From contig NC_080042.1 in NCBI RefSeq assembly GCF_012489685.1, forward strand, positions 57,021,069 to 57,085,068: a DNA stretch of 64,000 nt, written 5' to 3'. Below, piece after piece: positions 54,553 through 64,000 of this stretch (position 1 is the stretch's first letter; each line of letters begins with the position of its first letter). The DNA comes from Lotus japonicus. Lineage: Eukaryota; Streptophyta; Magnoliopsida; Fabales; Fabaceae. Below the pieces are notes generated by a model. That model saw nothing but the letters and a program-made list of their open reading frames with translations. It was not told the DNA's origin and did no database searches. A program made the position numbers and the translations under genes.

Positions 54553-56087
54553 TGTTGAAAGATTTTTTTACCACTCTACGTTTGAATCTCCCAAGACTCA
54601 ATTGTAGTATAGTAAAGGGTTTTGTCGTATCCACAAGGAGGTGTAATACTTATGCCGTTCAATAGCTAACATACTCAAATGATGGTTAACAGAGATATTG
54701 GGGGTTTGTTTAAGAACATGAAAATATAAAGAAAGCTGGTAAAGTAGTTGGATTCACCAAGGTAGATAGTTTTGCTGGGATTAGAGTTTCGTTGTTTGAC
54801 CTCTATGTATTCTATTGATTCACATACAAATATCGTTCTATGCAATTGATTCCTCCCACCATTTCTTATCTTACTACCCAGTCCCCCGGTGTAGAAGATT
54901 ATCAACTCCCTATATTAACCTTCAATCCCTTGATCGATTAACAATAATGAGTAGCATTAAGCATAGATGTTTGAATAGACTAATGATCTAACCCTATCCC
55001 TAGACCTTAGAATCATTAGATGATTTTACCTAATTCAGATTTAAATAGTTAGTTCCCACCATCCTATTAAATCTAAATTCATGTTCTAGGTGATCAATCC
55101 AAAACAAGCATGAAGTACAAGGTCAAAATCATTGAATCATGGAAAAGAAACATATGATTAACTCTAGTTCAGACTCAAGAACGTGTGAGTTCCCTACACA
55201 AGTTTGAATCAATCAAAATACCCAAGGGGATCAAACCTAAGATGTAGCATGAAGCAAAAGAGAAAACCATTGATTCTTTAACATAGAAACATGAAATTTG
55301 CATGAAAGGAAATCAAATAGATTACATGAGCATCAAAACAACTAGTTCTAATCCCAACAAATGAGAAATTAGCTATCCATTTCCATGGATAGCTTTACAA
55401 TCATAAAAGAGAAGAAGAACGATGAAAAACCGAATACGTGACGATTCCCCGGCGATGAAATCGGCTCCAAAGCCTTCTCCCAAGTCTCCTATACCTCCCT
55501 TGATGCTCTCCTTTGAATTCTATCTTTCCCAAAGTTGTGGGTTTCAGTTCTGGTCCAAGAAGTTCTCCTTTCTGATGGGATTTTGGTCTTTTTATATAAA
55601 ATCCGTGTACAGGGTGCTGAGCATGTTTTCTGGGCGCTCAGCACCCTGATTCCTTCACTGATGGGTTTTGCCACCGCCCTAATCATGCTGAGCGCACTTT
55701 TCATGTGCTGAGCGCATTTTGCACAGATTATCCTATCTATTGAAAAGGTGCTGAGCGCCTTTAAAGTGTGCTGGGCGACCTTTTGACAGAACTTCCATTT
55801 TCCTCTTCTGTGGCAATGGTGCTGAGCGCTCTTCAAGGGTGCTGAGCGCCTTTTTGACAGAAGCCTTCAAAACTATCAACTTCTCTATCAACTCTTGTAT
55901 TTCTTCCTAATCACCTTCCTACACCAACAATTGAGATTGGAATCATATATAAAACATCTTCTAAATCAAAACTCTCATTTCTATAAATTCTAATCAAAAT
56001 GGGGTCAATTTGCAAGATAGTTTCCATAAATCACATAGATAAGTGCCTTAATAACAATGGAAAACTACGTAAAATTGGCACTTATCA
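54553..56087 (-). mobile_element. Nested solo LTR with ACCAT target duplication
   Basis: A 1535 bp LTR from TGTTGAAAGATT to GGCACTTATCA on the plus strand, with perfect duplications ACCAT at 54548-54552 and 56088-56092. On the minus strand it starts TGATAAGTGCCAATTTTACG, the same style as its host element's TGATAAGCGC, so it belongs to a related family. It holds repeated GCTGAGCGC motifs at about 55615-55850 and a minus-strand TATA-like stretch near 55590-55600. No internal domain. Confidence 0.88.
55610..55855. repeat. Interspersed GCTGAGCGC motif cluster
   Basis: About eight close matches to GTGCTGAGCGC at irregular spacing, one inverted (GGCGCTCAGCACC), which pairs with AGGGTGCTGAGC to form a potential hairpin around 55611-55648. 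Confidence 0.75.
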
Positions 56088-56092
56088 ACCAT

Positions 56093-56829
56093 GCATTCAA
56101 ATAAATCACCCCTGCACTTGTTGAATACTCATTCCCAAGTCAATTCCAAAGCTCTTACATTTCCTAAGGTAAGGTATCATCATTGTTTTTCACTTAGGCT
56201 TGTAATGAGCTACAAAAGAATGGAGATATTAGGCTCAAATGGGCTAAAACAAAGGTTAAAACATGCAAGGTCAGCTTTTTAGGCCAATAGCTTATTGAAA
56301 AAGAATGCCTAATCACTTCAAAGAATGAAAATGAACAACAATTTGAGTCAGAATCAAGTCAAGTTCTACAATGCATATAAACATGAGGAAATCACACAAG
56401 AAAGAAGAGAATCATGGCAAAGATATTACCATTCAAGTGTTTGGTCCAAAATCTCACAAGGTAGTCTCACATGGCAAGCATATAACACAATGAATCCAAC
56501 AAATCAGTTCTCAATGCAAATCATGATGGACTCAAAATGCAAGCAACTTCATCCAAAAAGAGACTTGAAACTTAGCAGAAAAGTGGTTACATTGCTCACA
56601 AACTCAGCATCTATGAAACTCATTGAAAAAGTGTGAACTCTTTTATTAAAAACAATAAAAACAAAGCAAATAAATTGAAATTGCAAACTATCCTAACTGA
56701 GGTTCTACTACTCCTAAATAAGATTCCCACCCCCACACTTAAATCACACATTGTCCTCAATGTGAGGCACAAATCATCAAATAAATTAGACAAGTGTAAT
56801 AAAAGAGAAAGGTTAGGAAAAACCAGGGA
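56093..56829. other. Non-coding internal region of Athila/Tat-like element (continued)
   Basis: Short frames only, none with recognisable similarity. Ends near the stop of the gag-like frame at 56830. Confidence 0.45.
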
Positions 56830-58089
56830 TCAAGGGAGCTGGCGAGGCATCAAACCTCGTAATGCTCTGAAAATGCTATCACCTGGGTCCGGTGGAGGCC
56901 TTGCATTAAGAGGAAGCTCATAGTCTTGAGGCACAACAACGACAATCCACAAGTCAGGTGGCTTTGGAGGTATCTCATCTGCAACAATCTTAACAAACCC
57001 AAACTGTTTTCTAGCACCTTCAGCATGACCCATGACAATGTTCAGTTTGAGTGAAAACGTTTTTCGAGCATGTGTCCAACCTGAAATAAGAGTAAATGAA
57101 AAATTAGTACATTCAACAATCAACTCTTTGTCTGGAGGCTTCGGTAGAGGTTTCAAAACATATTCCTCCTTGGAAAGTGATTGCTTGCAATCAGTAGACT
57201 CTCCAATAAGCACGACTTTTTCAAAAATGTCTAGATTAATTAAAAGCGGCTTATGTGGAAAAATCGCTAATTTAGATCCACATTCTACATCCATCTTCTT
57301 AACGTCGTCCCTTGCAAAACACTTCTTGAAATCATCCAACAACTTATTTTCTTCTTCACCGGGATACATCTTCTCATTCTCATAAGTTCTTTGTGGAAGA
57401 GGGAGATGTATTTCTTGTTGGTTGGCTTCATCATTAGAATCAGCATCAGAAGCAAAATCAACTTCAAACTCACTAACATCACTAGAACCATTAGTCTTAG
57501 CATCAAGATGAGTATCATCACAAGGATTAACTTCATCATCAATCTCTGCATCAGCTTCATGTTGCAATGTGGGACCGCGTGCAACTAGCTTGTTAACTGG
57601 AGCTTATAAATTTGCAGTATCTTGCAGGTGTTGATCAGCATTTGCATTGAGATTTGCAGACATTTGGTTCAACATGTCTTGAATTTCTTGCAATATGGAA
57701 GGTTCCTCGTGTCGAGGTTGTTGAAACTGGGCTTGGTTTGCTTCATATTGCTTTGAAATGTCTTCCAGAAATTGGGGTGGATCATTCCAAGGTTGATGAA
57801 ATTCCTATTGTGAATGAAGTGGATCATGAAATGGATATTGAAATTCCTCCTGCGGATAGTAGCATGGTGGTGAATAAATAGGCTGCTGGAATTGCCCTTG
57901 TGGATGATAGCAAGGTGGGTCACACCAAATATTTTCAAAATTCTCTTGTGGATAACATTGAGGTGACTCAAACTGTTGTTGATAGCTCTTAAGCAACATT
58001 TGTGTAACAGAAAATTGTATCTCGTCGAGTTTGGCTTCTAGCTTATCAAGTTTAGCTTCCATCACTGCAAAAACTCTACAAACTGACAC
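56830..58089 (-). pseudogene. gag-like frame of Athila/Tat-like element
   Basis: One minus-strand phase is open from 58089 to 56830 apart from two nonsense codons (TAG at 57805-57807 and a TAA just upstream of QHEADAEI near 57605). The N-terminal part has a short coiled coil (KLDKLEAKLDEIQFSVTQML), then Gln/Pro/Tyr-rich repeats of type QPIYSPPCYYPQ, then LQEIQDMLNQMSANLNAN, which resembles the C-terminal region of Athila/Tat gag. The last about 240 residues (acidic, with NKLLDDFKKCFARDDV and PLPKPPDKEL) are unlike any domain I recognise. It probably encodes a defective gag-like protein. Confidence 0.55.
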
Positions 58090-58130
58090 AGTAACACTCG
58101 TGTTCTGTTTATTTTTTTCACCACAAAGAA

Positions 58131-58700
58131 AATAGTAAACAAAAAAAAAAAAAAATCTAACGAAGAAAACAAAAACGTAAAAGAAAAGAATCTAATAGGA
58201 GTAATACCAATGGAAGAAGAAAAAAAAATTGAAAATAGGAAAGTAAAGAAAAAAAAAATAAGAAGAAAATATGTTAGTGAAAAAAAAAATTAAACGGGAC
58301 CTGAAAGACAAAAAAAAATGTTAGTAACAAAAGAAGAAAAAAATCTGGTAAGAAAAAAAAAATTGAACGAAACCAGCAAAAATAAAAGAAAAAAAAAAGT
58401 TAGTAAAAAGAAAATCTAGTAATAATAATAATAAGAATATATAATAAAGAAGGGAAAGAAGATATAAAAGATAGCAAAATAAAATAAAAGAGAGAAAAGA
58501 TAGAGAAATAAGAATAGAAGATAGTGAGATAAAAATAGAAGAAGGGAAAGAGAATTAGAAGATTGAAGATAGAGATAAAAGATATGGGATAGATATATAA
58601 GATATAAAAGAAAAACAACCTATAATCTAATAAGTAATTATAAAACCAAATCAAATTTATGTATAACCGTGTTCCTCTTTTTTTTTTCTTTTTTTTTTAT
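58131..58700. repeat. Purine-rich low-complexity leader
   Basis: A run of A/G-rich sequence with many AAGAAAA and AATAATA motifs between the primer site and the gag-like frame. On the transcribed strand it is pyrimidine-rich. No gene. Confidence 0.7.
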
Positions 58701-58753
58701 TAAAAACGTAAAAAACAAAAAAATACTCTAAGAATAATTAATAATCACCGAAG

Positions 58754-58771
58754 TCCTCAGCAACGGCGCCA
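58754..58771 (-). other. Primer-binding site (tRNA-Asp-like)
   Basis: On the minus strand TGGCGCCGTTGCTGAGGA, three bases after the 5' LTR end, matching the complement of the tRNA-Asp 3' end at most positions. Confidence 0.85.
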
Positions 58772-58774
58772 ATT

Positions 58775-60017
58775 TGACGAACGCACTGTCGCGGGTGCGT
58801 GTCAAAGTATTTTTGCTTTGAATGCAGTACAAGGTGTTAACACCAGGATCGTTCTCACAAGGACTTGATAAATTATTAATTGATATTAGAGTAAAACAAA
58901 AAACCTAAAAGGGGTTGATTGATTGGATTGAAAAGTAACAAAGCAATAACTATATAGACTAGACAGAAGAGAGAAAGTGTTAGTCATCAGATTATAACAT
59001 TCAAGTGCAGCAAACCTTCATTGGTTACAAAAGATTAATTCTTCCTTATTGTTTCCCTAATTCGTGAGAGTTGATTAACTAAGCGAAAATCAATTCACAG
59101 TTTCCTAAACTAAGCGATTAAGAAACAGTTACGAACTAACATGAACTAAGCGAACATGCATCAACTCTTATTTCTAAAACTACGGAATTAAGCAAACCCT
59201 AGATTAGAATTAGAGATAAAGAGAATTAATAAAGAAGAAATTTGCATTAAGAACAGAACCTCAAGTTTGCAAACACAAGAATATTAAAAATCCTAAGACT
59301 AACTAGGGAGTTTAGCAACTCATACTAGAAAAGATGGAGAGAGATATTAGGAGAAGGTGGAGGAGGTGATAGTGAGATGTGGTGAGGTGGTGAGGTCTAA
59401 CAAAAGCCTAAACTCACTTATTTATACTAATAAATAAACTTGTTCATCAAGTAACAATCTTTGTTATCTAAATCTTTTCTAAATCTTCACAAAATCGGGC
59501 TCACATAAAGGAGTAAGCTGCTAAACAATCAGGCATTCGCGGGTCCCACAAGAAATCTGAATCTTCAATTGAGGTAAACATGAGAGTTGTAGCTCTTTAA
59601 GTCAGCTTCGCGGGCCTTCAATCGGATCCTAATTCAGAGTTCTGTAGCCCAAGATATGATCATTTTAGTGCAGACTGTTCCAGACTCGCAGGATTAGCGA
59701 CAGCAACTTTGCAAGGACATTCTGACCAAGTTAGAGGCTGATTCTAGAATTGTGCTGAACATGAAAGTTGTAGGGCTTGCAGTTATCTTTCCAATGACAT
59801 ATTATTCGCCCTATTTAGATATTGCTAGCTCCATATTCAATCTGTTCTAGCAAAACAGTCATAGAAACTAAAAGTGTAGAATTAAGCTCTTTTCCATGAA
59901 TAATCCAAATAAACACTAATGGTCAAAACATGGCTAAGTCATAACAATTAAGCACAAAAATGTATATAATGAAGCTTAGGAAGACACACGTAAAGTGCAT
60001 CAATTATGCGCTTATCA
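58775..60017 (-). repeat. 5' LTR of Athila/Tat-like element
   Basis: 1243 bp, near-identical to 52559-53808 with scattered substitutions and a short deletion in the GTGGTGAGG stretch. A minus-strand TATA-like TATAAATAAG lies at about 59417-59426. Confidence 0.9.
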
Positions 60018-60272
60018 ATCGGCTATACCAAGATTTCACTAACCAAGTATCAAGGACTTCTCCTTTCAACCCTCATTTACTTACGTGACACCCTCTTTGT
60101 TGAATATTCTTTTGTCACTACCTCTTCAGGCATTTTTATTCATCAACATTTTTCTTATCTTTTCTTTCTTTGAGTTTCTGCCTCGTATACAAATCACCTG
60201 CAGTTTAAAAACAAACTAAAGAATGTGCAGTTCAAATCTAAACCATTGAAATTAATTATTACGTTAAATTCT
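60018..60272. other. Flank of Athila/Tat-like element
   Basis: Resumes the split sequence from 52558 (after ATCGG). No gene seen. Confidence 0.4.
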
Positions 60273-60537
60273 CACTACAACAAAATTGGCCTTAGGCCGC
60301 GGCCAATTTTGTAAAGAGTGGAATAAAGGGTCCGCGGTTTGCAAATCGCAGCCAAAATGTGGCCATGGGTATCAAGCCGTGGCTTATAGAGTATAGGCTA
60401 CGAATGCCTAATCTCGAAAATTATTTTTTGCAAAATAGTCCTACGCTTCTGAAACCGTGGCCTATACAACTATCAGGCCACGGTTTTTCTGGCCGTGGAT
60501 CAGAACAGCGTGGTTGAAAGTCAATTTTCCTGTAGTG
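60273..60537. mobile_element. CACTA mini-element
   Basis: 265 bp, starting CACTACAACAAAATTG and ending CAATTTTCCTGTAGTG, with a 3 bp duplication TCT (60270-60272 and 60538-60540). The CACTA ends and 3 bp target duplication identify the superfamily. The inside has GGCC-rich inverted pieces (GGCCTTAGGCC; CCACGG...CCGTGG). No transposase. Confidence 0.9.
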
Positions 60538-60540
60538 TCT

Positions 60541-60889
60541 TAAATATTGATAGATATAAACAAGTTGTGGAGATTGATGTTGTTCCTTCTAAGATTACAG
60601 GGAATCGTGATCCGTCTACACTGAATGTTAAGTACCAAACGCTAAGTGTATCGTTTATCATATTTTGAATGATAACAATTTTCAAAAGTATAAGTGATGT
60701 GATTAAATATAACTTATGAATTGTATTTCAGGAAATTACACTTATACCCCTCATATCTTGTCGTCTCTTATTCAAAGCATAAAACTATGTAAGGAGACGC
60801 TCAACCAATCAAAAGCATGAAAGGAAGACAAGACGAGAAAAAAAGTAAAACATGCCCCATCGTCTAAGCAAGAAAATAAAAGGATGAGT
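60541..60889. other. Spacer with unassigned short frame
   Basis: 60541-60666 reads NIDRYKQVVEIDVVPSKITG in one phase without a recognised family. The remainder is AT-rich. Confidence 0.35.
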
Positions 60890-61500
60890 CAAAGCTATAA
60901 GGCAGACTATACAAGCAAAGGTATTTCAAGTTTTCAACCCTGCCACATCCTTCTTTCCTGCATTACTTTGTTGAAAGTTCATACTGAAACAATGGTTTTT
61001 CTCTATGTATATTCTGAAAATGTCCTTATCCACCTTCACATCCATGACCTGGTCGTTAATAATGGGTATTGGGCTGCATATCAGCAGTCAAGGCTAATCA
61101 AATCTACGCTTCCTCAAAGTGTCTGTATCCATGCACGTACCTTTTAACTTCAATCCACACTAAGAAGCTTGAACTTCTTGGCATCTTGGTATCTGGACTA
61201 ATGGCGGCGAACTTCTCAAATAGAAATTCTCGAGCCTCCTGAATCAATTCTTTCTTTTCTTCTTCGCTTTCGAACTCGAGTAAAACTACCTTGGCACCAA
61301 GTTGTTTCACTCCTATCGATCTCAGACCATTGTCCCATAGGTATTATTGAATGCTTTTTATGCTTTGAATACTCCCCATCGTTGCAACCGTTGTTCTCTT
61401 AATCCAATTTATGTCTTCCTCGCAAGCTTGATACACAAATATGTAGTCCTCCTCCTCTGACAAAAAAGTTTTCCTTTCTAACAAAACTGAAACTAATTTC
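60890..61500 (-). pseudogene. DUF4283-like gene relic
   Basis: The minus-strand phase reads EEEDYIFVYQACEEDINWIK, KRTTVATMGSIQSI, a TAA (61344-61346), YLWDNGLRSIGVKQLGAKVV, LLEFESEEEKKELI, and VWIEVKRYVHGYRHFEEA, stop near 61104. Further down, PIPIINDQVMDVKVDKDIF extends the pattern to about 60900. This layout resembles the DUF4283 family found in many plants, in legume genes and in LINE-associated proteins. The 5' side is cut by the copia LTR at 61504. Assigned by eye; an unrelated gene is possible. Confidence 0.45.
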
Positions 61501-61503
61501 CAT

Positions 61504-61682
61504 TGAATCAAGAAATGAAGAAGAAGAATACAGAAGGATAATGCTTCAGTAGTTTTCAGAATAGAAGATACTAAGTTATATAACAAGATAACCTTCTAAC
61601 AGAAAACACAACTAACTAACTTCTAATTAAAGACAAGGACTCTAACTAATACTAATTACAAACAAGTCCTTGATCTATTACA
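61504..61682 (-). repeat. 3' LTR of Ale-type copia element
   Basis: On the minus strand TGTAATAGATCAAGGACTTG to TTCTTGATTCA, about 179 bp, short as usual for Ale. A polypurine-like GTTTGAAAGGGGC lies just before it. The upstream boundary could be a few bases earlier, and the matching LTR lies outside the window, so no target duplication could be tested. Confidence 0.6.
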
Positions 61683-61698
61683 TATCGATTAGCCCCTT

Positions 61699-64000
61699 TC
61701 AAACTGGGAGGTGAATGTCTTTCATGCCCAGTTTGGAAATACAAGTCTTGAAAGGTGCAGGAGTCAAAGGTTTTGTGAATACATCAGCAGTTTGTAGAGT
61801 AGTAGAAATAGGCAAGAGATGAACTAATCCTTGTTGAAGCTTTTCTCTGACTATATGACAGTCAAGTTCAATATGTTTGGTCCTCTCATGATAGCTGGGA
61901 TTGTGTGCAATGTGCATAGCACTTTGATTATCACAGAACATGGAAGTAGGAGCTAGCTGTGGCTGATTCAGATCTTGAAGAAGGTAGTGTAGCCATTGAA
62001 TTTCACACACTGTTGTTGCCATGGCCCTGTACTCAGATTCACAAGAAGATCTGGATGCAGTGCTTTGTTTCTTAGACCTCCAAGAAATCAGAGAATCACC
62101 TAAGAATAAGCAATAGCCAGTAATAGATTTCCTAGTATCAATACAACCTGCCCAATCAGAATCACTGAAGGCAGTTAGAGTTGTAGAAGATGAAGCAGGA
62201 TAGAACAAGCCTGATCCAGGAGATCCTTTGAGATACTTGAGAACCCTGTGAGCTGCTTGTTCATGAATGTCAGTAGGAGCAGAAAGAAACTGACTGAGCT
62301 GATTCACTGCAAACGTGATGTCAGGTCTTGTAGTATTAAGATATAAGAGTCTGCCCACTAGTCTTCTATAAGACCCTATATCAGTAAGAGGAGTGCCAAT
62401 GTTTGTTCCTAGTTTCTGTGAGTTGTCCATGGGAGTAGAAACAGGTTTGGAAGCCAAATGTCCTGAATCTGAAATCAGTTGAAGAGCATACTTTCTCTGA
62501 TTGAGAACAATGCCTGATGTGGACCGTGCAATTTCAAGACCTAAAAAATACTTGGCCTCACCCAAGTCTTTGATCCTGAACTGATCATGAAGTGAAGATT
62601 TGACAAGTTGAATCTCATGCATATCATTTCCAGCCAGAAGAACATCATCAACATATAGAAGCAAAGCAGTAAAAGAACCTGAGGATGCTTTAATATAGAG
62701 GGTGTGATCAGCATTACTTTGCTTGTACCCTAGTTTCTTGAGAGAAGCACTAAGTGTGTTGAACCATTGTCTGCTGGCTTGCTTTAAGCCATACAAGGAT
62801 TTCTGAAGAAGACAGACTTGGTTAGCTTTGTTACAAACTAGTCCTTGAGGAATTGTCATATAGATCTGCTCATCAAGGGATGCATGTAGGAATGCATTGT
62901 CTACATCTAATTGGTGGAGATGCCATTGCTGAGAAGCACACAAAGCTAAAATCACCCTTAAAGTTGTCATTTTTGCAACAGGGGAAAATGTGTCTTGGAA
63001 GTCCACTCCTTCAACTTGAGTGTAACCCTTTACCACCAAACGAGCCTTATACCTCTCAATGGACCCATCTTGCTTGTATTTGACCTTATACACCCATTTG
63101 CAGCCAATAGGTTTAGAGTCAGGAGGTTTATCCACCAAAATCCAAGTTTGATTTTTCTCCAAGGCTTCAATCTCTTGATCCATAGCCTTTCTCCAGCACT
63201 CATGTTTCACTGCCTCTGAAAATCTTGTTGGTTCCAAGCTTGAGCTAATGTTCATTACAAAAGATTGATACTTGGGATTAAGATGATCATAAGACAATAC
63301 TTTGGATAAAGGATAAGTGATACATGTGCTTGAAGAAGTAATTGGCACACTATCAGAAGACAAGAGAGTACAATGGTAATCTTGAAGGTAAGATGGTGGT
63401 TTCCTTATTCTTTGTGATGTTCGTGGAGCAATAACCTGATTTTGGTTATTAACTGGTGGTTCCTGAGCTTGTACAGTAGCTGGAACAGGTATGTCATCAT
63501 CAAAGATAGGAGGAAGGATAGTAGGTAAAGCTTGTGTTGGAGTTAAGTCACTATCAAGAGGTTTGAAGGGGTAAATGTGTTCATGGAAAGTCACATTTCT
63601 AGAAATGGAAATGACTCTACTTTTGAGGTCATAGGTAACAAAACCTTTAGTGCCAGGTTTAAAACCAAGGAAAATGCACTTAGTAGCCCGAGGATCAAAT
63701 TTCTTCCTGTGACTGGTAAGTGTTGAGACAAAACACAAAGTGCCAAAAATTTTGAGATTAGTGAGGTCAGGGACTGTATTGTAAAGGATTTGAAATGGAC
63801 ATTTATTGTCTAGCACTGGTGTAGGTAGGCGATTTATGAGATAGACAGCATGTGCTACAGCATAGGACCAAAAAGTAACTGGTAAATGAGCTTGAAAAAG
63901 CAAGGCTCTAGCTACACTAATGACATGTTGATGTTTCCTTTCAACTATGGCATTTTGCTGGGGGGTTTCAACACAAGTGGTGTGATGAATGATACCCTCA
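61699..64000 (-). CDS. Ale-type Ty1/copia polyprotein, C-terminal part (runs off window)
   Basis: A continuous minus-strand frame with no stop from the window edge to 61699 (over 760 codons). From the edge: integrase end (TPQQNAIVERKHQHVISV with the catalytic Glu, then FWSYAVAHAVYLINRLPTPV), the RT N-terminus (KPIGCKWVYKVKYKQDGSIE, KGYTQVEGVDFQDTFSPV, HQLDVDNAFLHASLDEQIYM, LYGLKQASRQWF), catalytic YVDDVLLAG (YVDD at 62644-62655), GRLLYLNTTRPDITFAVNQL, and RNase H (FSDSDWAGCIDTRKSITGYC, SKKQSTASRSSCESEYRAM, CDNQSAMHIAHNP, ADVFTKPLTP). It makes cDNA and inserts it. It is intact as far as seen; gag and protease would lie beyond 64000. Confidence 0.93.
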   Translation of the reverse strand, partial: EGIIHHTTCVETPQQNAIVERKHQHVISVARALLFQAHLPVTFWSYAVAHAVYLINRLPTPVLDNKCPFQILYNTVPDLTNLKIFGTLCFVSTLTSHRKKFDPRATKCIFLGFKPGTKGFVTYDLKSRVISISRNVTFHEHIYPFKPLDSDLTPTQALPTILPPIFDDDIPVPATVQAQEPPVNNQNQVIAPRTSQRIRKPPSYLQDYHCTLLSSDSVPITSSSTCITYPLSKVLSYDHLNPKYQSFVMNISSSLEPTRFSEAVKHECWRKAMDQEIEALEKNQTWILVDKPPDSKPIGCKWVYKVKYKQDGSIERYKARLVVKGYTQVEGVDFQDTFSPVAKMTTLRVILALCASQQWHLHQLDVDNAFLHASLDEQIYMTIPQGLVCNKANQVCLLQKSLYGLKQASRQWFNTLSASLKKLGYKQSNADHTLYIKASSGSFTALLLYVDDVLLAGNDMHEIQLVKSSLHDQFRIKDLGEAKYFLGLEIARSTSGIVLNQRKYALQLISDSGHLASKPVSTPMDNSQKLGTNIGTPLTDIGSYRRLVGRLLYLNTTRPDITFAVNQLSQFLSAPTDIHEQAAHRVLKYLKGSPGSGLFYPASSSTTLTAFSDSDWAGCIDTRKSITGYCLFLGDSLISWRSKKQSTASRSSCESEYRAMATTVCEIQWLHYLLQDLNQPQLAPTSMFCDNQSAMHIAHNPSYHERTKHIELDCHIVREKLQQGLVHLLPISTTLQTADVFTKPLTPAPFKTCISKLGMKDIHLPV

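Larger units (their letters stand above)
52559..60017 (-). mobile_element. Athila/Tat-like LTR element, gag-only
   Basis: Minus-strand element: 5' LTR 58775-60017, internal domain 53809-58774, 3' LTR 52559-53808. LTRs start TGATAAGCGC and end GTTCGTCA on the minus strand; TSD ATCGG at 52554-52558 and 60018-60022. The primer site is tRNA-Asp-like and the polypurine tract is GTGTGGGGGTATT. Only gag-like coding sequence is found; protease, RT and integrase are absent. A solo LTR of a related family is nested at 54553-56087. Lineage is inferred from the LTR ends, primer site and polypurine tract. Confidence 0.88.

Noticed and set aside
60884..61147. 87-codon plus-strand frame
   Set aside because: It overlaps the opposite-strand DUF4283-like relic and has no recognised similarity.
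61699..64000. Possible host gene because of the long intact frame
   Set aside because: Motif order integrase, RT and RNase H with YVDD and ADVFTKPL is unmistakably Ty1/copia.
1..64000. tRNA, rRNA, miRNA hairpin genes, telomeric or centromeric satellite arrays, viral integrants
   Set aside because: No recognisable tRNA or rRNA sequence and no long satellite array. Inverted repeats are explained by transposon ends. All polymerase genes belong to LINE, gypsy or copia elements, with no caulimovirid signature seen.

Overview
This window looks like a transposon-dense intergenic block of a flowering-plant nuclear genome, most likely a eudicot and possibly a legume. The evidence is Ty3/gypsy and Ty1/copia retrotransposons with plant-type primer-binding sites (initiator tRNA-Met or tRNA-Asp-like), a plant L1-type LINE, a Helitron end, CACTA, Harbinger and Mutator-like small elements, and AT-rich spacers. 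The legume assignment rests only on the general look of the repeats. I see no intact host gene, no rRNA or tRNA gene and no CRISPR array.

Layout. (1) 1-1690: a Tat-family LTR piece, then a decayed RPA70-like gene fragment holding a 192 bp Mutator-like MITE. (2) 1696-11653: a minus-strand, long-LTR (4.3 kb) deletion derivative of a Ty3/gypsy chromovirus with target duplication CTAAA. It splits the RPA-like reading frame, which resumes at 11659. (3) 11957-13241: a Harbinger-type non-autonomous element. (4) 13644-31199: two defective Tat-lineage gypsy elements lying tail to tail. Element A (plus) keeps gag and protease; element B (minus) keeps protease through integrase. Each carries an antisense accessory ORF with a short intron, and B's is split by a 1206 bp solo LTR. 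(5) 31200-33128: AT-rich sequence ending in a textbook Helitron 3' terminus.

(6) 33600-51118: a three-level nest. A degraded LINE is split by a Ty1/copia element (33794-49434, TSD ATATG), which is itself split inside reverse transcriptase by a second long-LTR chromovirus derivative (38368-47421, TSD TAATT). (7) 51119-52558: spacer with a MITE and a TA microsatellite. (8) 52559-60017: a minus-strand Athila/Tat-like element (TSD ATCGG) with only gag-like coding sequence, containing a 1535 bp solo LTR (TSD ACCAT). (9) 60273-61500: a CACTA mini-element and a DUF4283-like gene relic. (10) 61504-64000: the 3' part of an apparently intact minus-strand Ale-type copia element that runs off the window.

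Most boundaries come from TG...CA ends plus matching target-site duplications, and in several cases removing the element restores the interrupted reading frame. The most unusual observations are: a possible 1224-nt intron in the copia element that would join an ATG inside the LTR to gag and remove the primer-binding site; homologous introns in the antisense ORFs of both Tat elements; an intact 129-codon antisense ORF in an otherwise ruined element; and inverted, palindromic LTR junctions bounding the Tat pair.
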